From Janthinobacterium sp. 1_2014MBL_MicDiv (lineage in GTDB: Bacteria > Pseudomonadota > Gammaproteobacteria > Burkholderiales > Burkholderiaceae_D): 64,000 nt of DNA. The stretch is from the NCBI RefSeq assembly GCF_001865675.1, contig NZ_CP011319.1, positions 3,968,001 through 4,032,000 of the forward strand, written 5' to 3'. The notes beneath the pieces were generated by a model. That model saw only the letters and a program-made list of their open reading frames with translations. It was not told where the DNA came from and searched no databases. Below are positions 55,749-64,000 of this stretch, one piece after another (the stretch's first letter is position 1; the number at the start of each line of letters is the position of its first letter). The position numbers were made by a program, and so were the translations under genes.

Positions 55749-55826
55749 TGGTGGAGGTAAGCGGGATCGAACCGCTGACCTCTTGCATGCCATGCAAGCG
55801 CGCTAACAGCTTAGTCCTATTCCCCC
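55749..55826 (-). pseudogene. tRNA-Ala-like remnant 5
   Basis: Identical to remnant 4 across 78 bases; nearest to the functional gene. Confidence 0.75.
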
Positions 55827-55851
55827 GAGCGAATAAACGACCAGCACAAAT

Positions 55852-55877
55852 AAAAAAAGCCGCTCGAGGCGACTTTG
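55852..55877 (-). terminator. Terminator downstream of tRNA-Ala copy 1
   Basis: Minus strand: AAGTCGC-CTCGA-GCGGCTT followed by seven T residues, with one G-U pair. The same element is repeated in the array units. Confidence 0.8.
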
Positions 55878-55901
55878 ATTATCATGTGATTTCTGCGCTG
55901 T

Positions 55902-55977
<76 letters not shown>

Positions 55978-56026
55978 CGGGCGCAGAAACACTGCTACTT
56001 CTTTACTACCAAACACCAGACTGAAC

Positions 56027-56102
56027 TGGCGTCCCCAAGGGGATTCGAACCCCTGTACTCACCGTGAAAGGGTGATGTCCTAGGCCTCTAGACGATGGGG
56101 AC
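56027..56102 (-). tRNA. tRNA-Glu (TTC), copy 4
   Basis: Identical to the other tRNA-Glu copies; 49 bases from tRNA-Ala copy 1 and 51 from copy 2. Confidence 0.97.
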
Positions 56103-56153
56103 CTCGGTACTACATTTTTACTTCTACAATTTGTAGCCTTACTCCTGCGCTGT

Positions 56154-56229
<76 letters not shown>

Positions 56230-56242
56230 CGGGCGCAGAAAT

Positions 56243-56267
56243 AATAAAAGCCGCACTTGGCGACTTT
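56243..56267 (-). terminator. Terminator-like hairpin between tRNA-Glu copy 5 and tRNA-Ala copy 2
   Basis: Minus strand: AAGTCGC-CAAGT-GCGGCTT then TTATT. It is the same family as the array terminators. It implies that Ala3-Glu5 and Ala2-Glu4-Ala1 may be separate transcripts or partially attenuated. Confidence 0.6.
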
Positions 56268-56363
56268 GTTCCACTACTTGCTTTCCATCCAGGCTCCGCT
56301 TTTTACGGCCCCGAACTTACAACAATCAGTACAAACAACTGCCACTACTATAACACAACTACC

Positions 56364-56439
56364 TGGCGTCCCCAAGGGGATTCGAACCCCTGTACTCACC
56401 GTGAAAGGGTGATGTCCTAGGCCTCTAGACGATGGGGAC
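56364..56439 (-). tRNA. tRNA-Glu (TTC), copy 5
   Basis: Identical to the other copies; 67 bases downstream of tRNA-Ala copy 3. Confidence 0.97.
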
Positions 56440-56506
56440 CGCGGAACTTCCAAACAACATCTGCACCACTTCAACGACTAACAAAACCTGACTGCGATTT
56501 TGCTGC

Positions 56507-56582
<76 letters not shown>

Positions 56583-56706
56583 GTTGGTGCAGAAACAAGA
56601 GTATAGCAAAGAAGTTTCACTCTGCAAATACCCTTTTTCGTCTATGAGCAACTTTTCATAGGGGCGGTTTCTGCGCTGCGTTTACACGTTCAATTCGGCG
56701 CGGCGA

Positions 56707-58113
56707 TTACAGCCACTTTGCCAGGCGCGCCAGCACGGTGTCGCGGCCAAATACCACCACCACCTGGTCGATGGCCGGCGTCTGCAGCTGGCCCGTCAAG
56801 ATCAGGCGCAAAGGCATGGCCAGCAGCGGCATCTTGATGCTGTTGGCGGCCAATACTTCCTTGATCATGGCCGCCACGGCTTCCTTGCTCCACTCCACCG
56901 TGGCGATGCGCTCGGCAAATTGCGCCAGCACGGGCTTGATGGCGTCCGTGATGTGCTGCGCCACCAGGTCGGCATCGGGCTGCGGCTCGCGGAAGAACAG
57001 CATCGAGGCGGCGGCCAGTTCGTTGACCGTGTTGGCGCGCTCCTTCATCATGCCCAGCACCAGCGCCAGATCCGGCGCACCTTCGAAGACGGCGCCCGCT
57101 TCCAGCATCTGCGGGCGGGCCAGGTCGGCCAGGCGCGCATTGTCGGCTTGCTTGATATAGTGGTTATTGAGCCACTTGAGCTTTTCCAGGTCGAACTGCG
57201 CGGCCGACTTGGTCAGGTGATCGAGGTTGAACCATGCGCAGAACTGCTCCACCGAGAACACTTCATCGTCGCCGTGGCTCCAGCCCAGGCGCGCCAGGTA
57301 GTTCAGCATCGACTCCGGCAGGAAGCCCTGCGCCGGGTAATCCATCACGCTGACGGCGTCGCGGCGCTTGGACATCTTCTGGCCGTCCGAACCCAAAATC
57401 ATCGGCAGGTGGCCGTACAGCGGCAGCGGTGCGCCGATGGCGCGCAGGATGTTGATCTGGCGCGGCGTGTTGTTGACGTGGTCGTCGCCGCGCAGAACGT
57501 GCGTGATGCCCATGTCCCAGTCATCGACGGCGACGCAGAAGTTATACGTTGGCGTGCCGTCCGGACGCGCGATGACCAGGTCGTCCAGCTCGCGGTTCGA
57601 AATCGTGATCGTGCCCTTGACCACGTCATCCCAGCTGACGTCGCCGTCGAGCGGATTCTTGAAGCGCACGACGGGCTTGCGGTCCGCCGGCACGGCAGGC
57701 AGGGTCTTGCCCGGCTCCGGACGCCAGGTGCCGTCGTAGCGCGGCTTTTCGCCAGCGGCGCGCATGCGCTCGCGCATCGCTTCGACTTCATCCGGCGACG
57801 AGTAGCAATGGTAGGCCGTGCCTTCGGCCAGCATCTGCGCCACCACTTCGCGGTAGCGGTCCATGCGCTGCATCTGGTAGAACGGGCCTTCGTCGTGGTC
57901 CAGACCCAGCCACTGCATGCCTTCGATGATGGCTTGCACGGCTTCCGGCGTCGAACGCTCCACGTCCGTGTCTTCGATGCGCAGCACGAACGTGCCGCCG
58001 AAGTGACGGGCAAAGGCCCAGCTGTACAAGGCGGTGCGGGCGCCGCCCAGGTGCAGATAGCCGGTCGGGCTGGGAGCGAAACGGGTACGAACGGGAGTAG
58101 CGGTTGTGGTCAT
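56707..58113 (-). CDS. gltX: Glutamyl-tRNA synthetase
   Basis: 468 residues from the ATG at 58113 (MTTTATPVRTRFAPSPTGYL). Class I motifs: HLGG in PTGYLHLGGARTAL, the family block RIEDTDVERSTPEAV, and KMSKR in GQKMSKRRDAVS. The length equals canonical non-discriminating or discriminating bacterial GluRS; the type is not decided here. It charges the five tRNA-Glu encoded directly downstream. The 38-residue extension open upstream is rejected because it is Arg-rich and lacks a ribosome-binding site. Confidence 0.97.
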   Translation of the reverse strand: MTTTATPVRTRFAPSPTGYLHLGGARTALYSWAFARHFGGTFVLRIEDTDVERSTPEAVQAIIEGMQWLGLDHDEGPFYQMQRMDRYREVVAQMLAEGTAYHCYSSPDEVEAMRERMRAAGEKPRYDGTWRPEPGKTLPAVPADRKPVVRFKNPLDGDVSWDDVVKGTITISNRELDDLVIARPDGTPTYNFCVAVDDWDMGITHVLRGDDHVNNTPRQINILRAIGAPLPLYGHLPMILGSDGQKMSKRRDAVSVMDYPAQGFLPESMLNYLARLGWSHGDDEVFSVEQFCAWFNLDHLTKSAAQFDLEKLKWLNNHYIKQADNARLADLARPQMLEAGAVFEGAPDLALVLGMMKERANTVNELAAASMLFFREPQPDADLVAQHITDAIKPVLAQFAERIATVEWSKEAVAAMIKEVLAANSIKMPLLAMPLRLILTGQLQTPAIDQVVVVFGRDTVLARLAKWL

Positions 58114-58183
58114 CGAAGTAATCAGGCTTGAATAAGTAAAACGCCATTTTACTCTGTTGACCGCCGCCGCTCCACAAGCGCGC

Positions 58184-59101
58184 TTACAGCTGCTGCAAGC
58201 GCCGCTTGACCTCCTCCGCCTGCGCACGCAGCGCCTGCTCGAACAGGGCGACCAGCTGCGACAGGGGCCGGTGCAGGGGCTTGACGATGTTCACGGTGAA
58301 CGGCAGCGACACGCCGAAGCGGCGGATCTGCAACCCCTGCCCCGCATAGTCAAGCGCCGTCAGCGGATTGACGATGGCCAGCCCCACGCCTTCGCGCACC
58401 ATGGCGCACACGGAGGCGGCGCTGTGCGTGTCGAGCGCCATGCGCCGCTCCACGCCAGCCTGCGCGAAGATGGCGTCGATCTGCTGGCGGTAGGGGTCGA
58501 CGGCGGCCAGGCTGATGAAAGGCTGGCCGGCAAAATCGGCCGGCTGCAGCACGGCCTTGCCTGCGAGCGCATGGCCATCGGGCAGCACGCATACTTCATC
58601 GACGGACATCAGCACATCGAACACGGTACCGGGCGGCGCGCTGCCCACTTCCGTCAGGCCGATATCGTGGCGCTGCGCCGACAGCCACTCTTCCAGCAGC
58701 GGCGACTCCTGCGGCGTGATGCTGATGCTCACCTTGGGAAAATCGGCCACGAAGCGCTTGCACGCCTGCGGCAGCAGGGACTGGGAAAACACGGGCAGGC
58801 AGGCGATCGACAGCTGCCCCTGGTCGAACTGGCGCAAGGCCGCCGCCGTGCTGACGATGCGCTCCAGGCCGAAATACGCGCGCTGGACCTCCTCGAACAG
58901 CTGCAGCGCCTGGGCCGTCGGGCGCAGCCGCCCCCGCTCGCGCTCGAACAGGGTCAGGCCCGTCAAATGCTCGAGGCGCGCCAGCTCGCGGCTGACGGTG
59001 GGTTGCGAAGTGTGCAGCATGGCGGCGGCGGCCGTCACGCTGCCCGTCGTCATGATGGCGCGGAAGACTTCGATATGGCGCAAGGAGATAGTCATGGTCA
59101 T
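58184..59101 (-). CDS. lysR: LysR-family regulator, probably activator of lysA
   Basis: 305 residues. The N-terminal winged helix-turn-helix is typical (ISLRHIEVFRAIMTTGSVTAAA and HTSQPTVSRELARLE), followed by a two-lobed effector domain. It is divergent from lysA across 95 bases, exactly the layout of E. coli lysR-lysA, where LysR activates lysA when diaminopimelate accumulates and lysine is scarce. Two ATGs, at 59101 and 59095, are both possible starts. Confidence 0.88.
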   Translation of the reverse strand: MTMTISLRHIEVFRAIMTTGSVTAAAAMLHTSQPTVSRELARLEHLTGLTLFERERGRLRPTAQALQLFEEVQRAYFGLERIVSTAAALRQFDQGQLSIACLPVFSQSLLPQACKRFVADFPKVSISITPQESPLLEEWLSAQRHDIGLTEVGSAPPGTVFDVLMSVDEVCVLPDGHALAGKAVLQPADFAGQPFISLAAVDPYRQQIDAIFAQAGVERRMALDTHSAASVCAMVREGVGLAIVNPLTALDYAGQGLQIRRFGVSLPFTVNIVKPLHRPLSQLVALFEQALRAQAEEVKRRLQQL

Positions 59102-59196
59102 ATCATAAATGAATAAGGTAGCCTCAAATAGATATTTTATAGTCGAAGCACAATCGGCCATCATGCAGTCATCCCTCATTCCCCCGAAAGCACACG

Positions 59197-60441
59197 ATGA
59201 AGCCCGTCCCCGACCAGACCCTCGCCCAACTCGCCCAGGAACACGGCACGCCCCTGTGGGTCTACGACGCGGCCACCATCCGCGCGCGCATCGCCCAGCT
59301 GGCGCAGTTCGACACGGTGCGCTTCGCGCAAAAGGCCAATTCGAATATTCACCTGCTGACATTGATGCGCGAAGCGGGCGTGCACGTGGACGCCGTCTCG
59401 CTGGGCGAGATCGAGCGCGCGCTGCAGGCGGGCTTTACGCCGGCGCAAACGAACGGCGCCGCCGGCCTGGTGTTCACCTGCGACCTGTTCGACCGCGCCA
59501 CCCTGGCGCGCGTGGCGGCGACGAAGATCGAAGTCAATTGCGGCTCCGTCGACATGCTGCGCCAGCTGGGCCCAGTGTCGCCCGGCCACCGCGTCTGGCT
59601 GCGCATCAATCCCGGCTATGGCCATGGCCACAGCAACAAGACCAATACGGGCGGCGAAAACAGCAAGCACGGCATCTGGCACGAGGAACTGCAGGAAGCG
59701 CTGGCCGTCATCCGCGCCCATGGCCTGCACCTGGTGGGCCTGCACATGCATATCGGCTCCGGCGTCGACTACAGCCACCTGGAAACCGTCTGCGGCACCA
59801 TGGTCGACCTGGTGAAAAACATGGGCCACGACATCGAAGCCATTTCCACGGGCGGCGGCCTGTCCGTGCCCTACCGCGAAGGCGAGCAGCCGGTCGACAC
59901 GGACCACTACTTCCAGCTGTGGGATGCGGCGCGCAAGCAAATCGAGGCGCACCTGGGCCACGCCGTGCACCTGGAAATCGAACCAGGCCGCTTCCTCGTG
60001 GCCGACAGCGGCCTGCTGGTTGCCGAAGTGCGCGCCACCAAGCAAATGGGCGGCAACCATTTCACCTTGTTGGATACGGGCTTCAATGAGCTGATGCGCC
60101 CCGCCATGTACGGCAGCTACCATGAAATGTCGCTGATCGCGCATGACGGCCGCGCGCTCGATGCCAGCCCGGCATGCGCCACCGTCGTCGGCGGCCCCCT
60201 GTGCGAATCGGGCGACGTGTTTACGCAGCGCGACGGCGGCGTGGTGGAAACCCGTTTGCTGCCGGCAGCGCAGGTGGGCGACTATGTCGTCTTCGAAGGC
60301 GCGGGCGCGTATGGCGCGTCGATGTCGTCGAACTACAACAGCCGCCCGCACGCGGCGGAATACCTGGTCGACGGCGAGCAATCGCGCCTGATCCGCCGCC
60401 GCCAGACGGTGGCCGAGCTGATCGCGCTGGAACAGTTGTAA
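59197..60441 (+). CDS. lysA: Diaminopimelate decarboxylase
   Basis: 414 residues. LysA makes L-lysine from meso-diaminopimelate using PLP. Key residues: Lys46 in FAQKANSN (Schiff base), the HMHIGSG block with the PLP-facing histidine, the GGGLSVPY glycine loop, EPGRFLVA, and CESGDVF with the catalytic cysteine from the partner subunit. It is divergent from lysR, which probably activates it. Confidence 0.97.
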   Translation: MKPVPDQTLAQLAQEHGTPLWVYDAATIRARIAQLAQFDTVRFAQKANSNIHLLTLMREAGVHVDAVSLGEIERALQAGFTPAQTNGAAGLVFTCDLFDRATLARVAATKIEVNCGSVDMLRQLGPVSPGHRVWLRINPGYGHGHSNKTNTGGENSKHGIWHEELQEALAVIRAHGLHLVGLHMHIGSGVDYSHLETVCGTMVDLVKNMGHDIEAISTGGGLSVPYREGEQPVDTDHYFQLWDAARKQIEAHLGHAVHLEIEPGRFLVADSGLLVAEVRATKQMGGNHFTLLDTGFNELMRPAMYGSYHEMSLIAHDGRALDASPACATVVGGPLCESGDVFTQRDGGVVETRLLPAAQVGDYVVFEGAGAYGASMSSNYNSRPHAAEYLVDGEQSRLIRRRQTVAELIALEQL

Positions 60442-60503
60442 AACCCCGCCCCGTGCGGGCATGCGCATCTGCTAACATCGGGGCAACTCGATGAAAGCCC
60501 GCC

Positions 60504-62069
60504 ATGCCCGCCACCACCCCCTTCCGCCGCCGCGCCTCCATGGCGCTGCTGCCCCTGCTGCTGTCCGCCTTCCTCGCCGGCTGCGCGTCGCTGCCTTCGC
60601 TGGACGGCCGCATCGCCTCCACTGTCATCACGGATACGCAACACACCCGGCTGGGCACGGCCATCGCGCCGCTGGCGGCGCAGCACCCTGGCGTATCGGG
60701 CATCTACCCGCTGGCCGACGGACGCGATGCGTTTGCCGCGCGCGCCCTGCTGGCCGCCGCGGCCCAGCGCAGCCTGGACGTGCAGTACTACATCTGGCAC
60801 AAGGACATCACCGGCACGCTGCTGTTCGACGCCCTGCGCCAGGCGGCCGAACGGGGCGTGCGCGTGCGCCTGCTGCTCGACGATAACAACACTGCGGGGC
60901 TGGACCAGACCCTGACGATGCTGGGCAAGCAGCAGAATATCGAAATCCGCCTGTTCAATCCCTTCGTGCCCCGTTCGCCGCGCGCGCTGGCCTTTGTCAC
61001 CGATTTTTCCCGCGTCAACCGGCGCATGCACAACAAATCGTTCACGGCCGATAACCAGGCCACCATCGTCGGCGGGCGCAATGTGGGCGACGAATACTTC
61101 GGCGCGGCCGGCGACGTGCTGTTCGCCGACCTCGACGTGCTGGCCGTCGGCCCCGTCGTCGACGACGTCTCGCGGGAATTCGACCGCTACTGGAACAGCG
61201 CCTCGGCCTATCCTGCGCAACTGCTGCTGACCAGGCCTGTCGAGGGTGACGCGGCCACCATCGCGGCCGAAGCGGACCGCATCGACGATACCCAGGCCGC
61301 CGAGGAATACGTGCAGGCGCTGCGCACTTCGCCCTTTGTCCGGCAGATGATGGAACGCACCCTGCCATTCGAATGGGCGCAGACGCGCATGGTCAGCGAC
61401 GACCCGGCCAAGGTGCTGGACAAGGCCAGGCCAGGCACGGGCGTGGCGGAAAACCTGCAAAACCTGCTCGGCGTGCCGGAAAAGGAAGTGGACCTGATTT
61501 CGCCGTATTTCGTGCCTGGCAAGTCCGGCACCCAGGCCTTTGCCGACCTGGCGAAACAAGGCGTGGGCGTGCGCATCCTGACGAATGCGCTGGAAGCGAC
61601 CGACGTGGCGGCCGTGCATGCCGGTTATGCGAAATGGAGAAAGCCGCTGCTGGAAGCGGGCGTGCTGCTGTATGAATCGCGCCGCTCGTGGGAACAGGGC
61701 GACGCGCGCGAACAGCCCGGGCGCTTCGGCAGTTCCGCGTCCAGCCTGCACGCGAAGACGTTTGCCGTCGACGACCGGCGCATCTTCGTCGGTTCCTTCA
61801 ACTTCGACCCGCGCTCCATCGAACTGAACACGGAAATGGGCCTCGTCATCGACAGTCCCGCGCTGGCCCGCCAGCTGGGCCAGGCCATGCGCACCACGAT
61901 ACCGCAGCGCGCCTACCAGGTCATGCTCGGCGCCGACGGCGCCCTGTACTGGATCGCCCGCAGCGCCAACGGCAGCACCACGCGCTACGACACGGAACCC
62001 GGCACCAGCGTGTGGAAGCGCATGGGCGTGGCGATTCTGTCGGTGCTGCCGATAGACTGGCTGCTGTAA
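60504..62069 (+). CDS. Phospholipase D-like lipoprotein (cardiolipin synthase ClsC/YmdC type)
   Basis: 521 residues. A basic signal peptide ends in the lipobox LAGC. Two HxKxxxxD catalytic motifs are present: MHNKSFTADNQATIVGGRN (about residue 176) and LHAKTFAVDDRRIFVGSFN (about 416). The layout and length resemble ClsC/YmdC, which joins phosphatidylglycerol and phosphatidylethanolamine to cardiolipin, but the lipobox suggests membrane anchoring. YmdC works with YmdB in E. coli; no ymdB is seen here. Convergent with the phosphatase gene across the dispersed repeats. Confidence 0.9.
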   Translation: MPATTPFRRRASMALLPLLLSAFLAGCASLPSLDGRIASTVITDTQHTRLGTAIAPLAAQHPGVSGIYPLADGRDAFAARALLAAAAQRSLDVQYYIWHKDITGTLLFDALRQAAERGVRVRLLLDDNNTAGLDQTLTMLGKQQNIEIRLFNPFVPRSPRALAFVTDFSRVNRRMHNKSFTADNQATIVGGRNVGDEYFGAAGDVLFADLDVLAVGPVVDDVSREFDRYWNSASAYPAQLLLTRPVEGDAATIAAEADRIDDTQAAEEYVQALRTSPFVRQMMERTLPFEWAQTRMVSDDPAKVLDKARPGTGVAENLQNLLGVPEKEVDLISPYFVPGKSGTQAFADLAKQGVGVRILTNALEATDVAAVHAGYAKWRKPLLEAGVLLYESRRSWEQGDAREQPGRFGSSASSLHAKTFAVDDRRIFVGSFNFDPRSIELNTEMGLVIDSPALARQLGQAMRTTIPQRAYQVMLGADGALYWIARSANGSTTRYDTEPGTSVWKRMGVAILSVLPIDWLL

Positions 62070-62086
62070 GTAGCCGGGTCAACAAT

Positions 62087-62181
62087 GTGTCGGATTACGC
62101 GTGGCCTTGCCCCGCTAATCCGACCTACGCTCCTCGCAAGGTCCACGCAGGTCGGGTTAGCGCCACGCGCGTAACCCGACA
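62087..62181. repeat. Dispersed palindromic repeat, copy A
   Basis: Begins TGTCGGATTACGCGTGG and ends CGCGTAACCCGACA. It has internal arms CTAATCCGACCTACG and CAGGTCGGGTTAGCG, so the unit can fold into a long stem. Related to 47361-47413. No gene in this 231-base gap. Confidence 0.8.
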
Positions 62182-62188
62182 TGTGCAG

Positions 62189-62283
62189 TTGCCGGATTAC
62201 GCGTGGCTGTGCCCCGCTGATCCGACCTACGTTCTTCGCAAGATCATCGTAGGTCGGGTTAGCGCAAAGCGCGTAAGCCGACA
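62189..62283. repeat. Dispersed palindromic repeat, copy B
   Basis: Direct repeat of copy A about 102 bases to the right, with scattered changes: CGGATTACGCGTGGCTGTGC at the left and GCGCGTAAGCCGACA at the right, with arms TCCGACCTACG and CGTAGGTCGGGTTAGCG. Confidence 0.8.
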
Positions 62284-62300
62284 GGCGCGCAGACCTCCCT

Positions 62301-63986
62301 TTATCGCACCGCTTCCGTTAAAATCCGCCCTTCCGACGCCGACGGCTGGCGCACGCGCAGCAGATGGGCCAGGGTCGGGGCGATGTCGACCACTTCCGCA
62401 TACTGGCCATAGGCGCCCGGCTTGATCCAGCGCGGGCCGTACACCATCAGTGGCACGTTGGTGTCATACGTGTACGGCGTGCCGTGCGAAGTACCGCCAA
62501 CGCCCTTGCCGAAGTACCAGGCCGGCTTCGTCACCAACATCAGGTCGCCCGACAACTGGCGGTTCCAGGCGCGGCGCATCAGGGTATCCATGCGCGTGGC
62601 GACGGCGCCCGTTTCCATCTGCGTGCGCGTATAGACTTGCGCCAGGCCGTCCTGCTGCAGCAGGAAGCGGGCCGCCGCGTCTTCCAGCGCGGCGCGCTGG
62701 ATGCCGCTCTTTTCCGCCAGCGCGTAATCGAGGTAGATATTCGGCAGCGACGACACGGTGACCAGCTTGTCCACGCCCAGGGTCGTGGCCAGGTGCTGGT
62801 TCAGCGCATCGACCAGTTTGGCGCCATCGATGCGCTTGGCCGAGAAGCCGCGCGTTTCGGCAAATTCCGGCACGTTGGCAAAGCCATGGTCGGCAGTCAA
62901 CACCACCAGCACGTTATCCATGCCGACTTTTTTATCCAGGTCGGCAAAGAAGCCGGCCAGCATGCGGTCGAGGCGCTGCAGGTGGTCGTGCGACATCTTG
63001 CTTTCCGGCCCGTAGGCATGGTTCACGTAATCGTGCGCCGACAGGCTCACACCGAGGATATCGGGCACGCCGGCCGGATTGCGGCCCAGGTTCTCGCCAT
63101 CGATGGCGGCGCGGGCGAATTCCAGGGTCAGCTCGTCGAGGAAGGGGCCGGACTTCAAGCGGCTGTAGTATTCGCCGTCGAGCTTGCCGCTGTCGCTGTA
63201 GTAGGCAAACGGGAAGGTGTTGCGCGTGCCCGGCTTGGCCGGCACAAGATCATCACGGGCGTCCCGCGCATAGGCCGAATCGGCCAGCAGCGGCGTCCAG
63301 CTCTTGCCGTAATAGCGGTCCTGCGGCCTGGCCGCCTGGTAGCGCTGCACCCATTGCGGATGCTGCTGCATATAGTAGGTGCTGCTGGCGAAGTTGCCCG
63401 TCTTTTCCATGTACATATAGGCCGTGCCCGTTTTCCCGGCCAGCAGGATGGCGCCGCGGTCCTTGCCGGATACGGTGACGACCTTGGCCTGGTCGCCCGT
63501 GGAATAGCGCAGTTCGTCGCCCAGGGTGCTCACGCGCAGCCTGGTCGGCGCCGTGCCGTCGTCGGGCTGCGTTTCTTCGCCGATGTAGTGGAAATTGCCG
63601 TCCTCGGTGCAGTACACGGATTTTTTCGTGACGGGATCGATCCAGTTATTGCCGATCACGCCATGCTGGTAAGGATAGGCGCCCGACAGCACGGCCGAGT
63701 GGCCGATGGCCGTCACCGTGATGCCGTGCGCCTGGTGCGCATCGCTGAACCAGGCGCCCTGCTCCAGCAGGCGGCGGAAACCGCCCTGGCCAAACTGGTC
63801 GCGGTAGCGCGTCACCTGCTCTTGCGGCAAGCCATCGACCACCAGCACCACCACCAGCTTCGGCTGCGCCACGGCGGCGGAAGCGGCAGGAGCGGCCTTG
63901 GCCGCATGCGCCTGGCACGCCGCCACGCTCGACATCAGCAGCAGCGCATGCGCCAGTTGCCGGGAAAGGGAAAAATGTTTCGTCAT
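62301..63986 (-). CDS. PafA-type alkaline phosphatase / nucleotide pyrophosphatase family
   Basis: 561 residues. A signal peptide ends AHAA. The phosphodiesterase fold shows LVVVLVVDGLPQEQVTRY (metal Asp), HGITVTAIGHSAVLSGAYPYQHG containing the Thr nucleophile of the PafA group, SLSAHDYVNHAYGPES, and VLTADHGFANVPE with metal-binding Asp-His, then the C-terminal GGTSHGTPY metal His. PafA enzymes are calcium/zinc-dependent periplasmic phosphate monoesterases. Its start is 14 bases from the window edge, so the promoter is not seen. No Pho box could be assessed. Confidence 0.92.
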   Translation of the reverse strand: MTKHFSLSRQLAHALLLMSSVAACQAHAAKAAPAASAAVAQPKLVVVLVVDGLPQEQVTRYRDQFGQGGFRRLLEQGAWFSDAHQAHGITVTAIGHSAVLSGAYPYQHGVIGNNWIDPVTKKSVYCTEDGNFHYIGEETQPDDGTAPTRLRVSTLGDELRYSTGDQAKVVTVSGKDRGAILLAGKTGTAYMYMEKTGNFASSTYYMQQHPQWVQRYQAARPQDRYYGKSWTPLLADSAYARDARDDLVPAKPGTRNTFPFAYYSDSGKLDGEYYSRLKSGPFLDELTLEFARAAIDGENLGRNPAGVPDILGVSLSAHDYVNHAYGPESKMSHDHLQRLDRMLAGFFADLDKKVGMDNVLVVLTADHGFANVPEFAETRGFSAKRIDGAKLVDALNQHLATTLGVDKLVTVSSLPNIYLDYALAEKSGIQRAALEDAAARFLLQQDGLAQVYTRTQMETGAVATRMDTLMRRAWNRQLSGDLMLVTKPAWYFGKGVGGTSHGTPYTYDTNVPLMVYGPRWIKPGAYGQYAEVVDIAPTLAHLLRVRQPSASEGRILTEAVR

Positions 63987-64000
63987 ATCCGCTCGTTTAT

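Noticed and set aside
55122..55901. CRISPR array
   Set aside because: Units of 153 bp are repeated in full, without short repeats separated by unique spacers, and no cas genes are near.

Overview
The window is GC-rich, densely coded DNA from a betaproteobacterium. Several features point to the Oxalobacteraceae (Janthinobacterium/Massilia/Duganella type): an EF-P with arginine at position 32 beside its rhamnosyltransferase EarP, LysR divergent from LysA, a Pat/YfiQ-type acetyltransferase, and many TonB-dependent receptors and GGDEF proteins. This assignment is inference from gene content. The window looks chromosomal. I found no insertion sequence, phage, integrase, CRISPR array or rRNA operon.

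Layout. 1-12.3 kb is almost all on the minus strand: the start of a polyamine-binding protein, clpB with a sigma-32-type promoter, a DUF349 protein translationally coupled to moaE, a helical hypothetical protein, a patZ-like protein acetyltransferase, and a coupled DUF2804 / YcaQ-type glycosylase pair. 12.6-20.8 kb holds a discoidin/di-haem lipoprotein, then a histidine kinase and response regulator lying on either side of an oppositely transcribed TonB receptor, then yajD. 21-29.9 kb holds a PAS/GGDEF protein and sbcD-lipoprotein-sbcC. 29.9-34.2 kb carries small unknown genes, a methyltransferase and two copies of a tRNA-fMet cassette bracketing a small secreted protein. 34.4-38.6 kb is a Fur-box / ECF sigma / FecR / TonB receptor iron-signalling unit. 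38.7-46.4 kb holds a Tat-type phosphoesterase, a structured intergenic region, dbpA, two overlapping unknown genes, a divergent cysteinyl-tRNA synthetase and an Fsr-type exporter. 46.5-53 kb holds nimR, aqpZ behind two palindromes, a GNAT enzyme, an Ivy-type lysozyme inhibitor, a degenerate amidase, and efp/earP.

53.1-58.1 kb is a translation island: five tRNA-Glu(TTC), three tRNA-Ala(GGC) and gltX, all on the minus strand, with a DUF5694 gene embedded. Downstream of the last intact tRNA-Ala is the most unusual object in the window. It is a tandem array, mostly of 153-bp period, of five tRNA-Ala-like copies that become more degenerate with distance from the intact gene. At least the better-preserved copies are each followed by a terminator-like hairpin. 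58.2-64 kb holds lysR/lysA, a phospholipase D lipoprotein, two copies of a dispersed palindromic repeat, and a PafA-type alkaline phosphatase.

Themes: iron uptake through two TonB receptors with candidate Fur sites, protein quality control and translation (ClpB, EF-P/EarP, GltX, CysS-like, tRNAs), DNA repair (SbcCD, YcaQ type), and several structured intergenic regions. Start codons were moved from the longest reading frame where a ribosome-binding site, signal peptide or family length argued for it; each case is stated.
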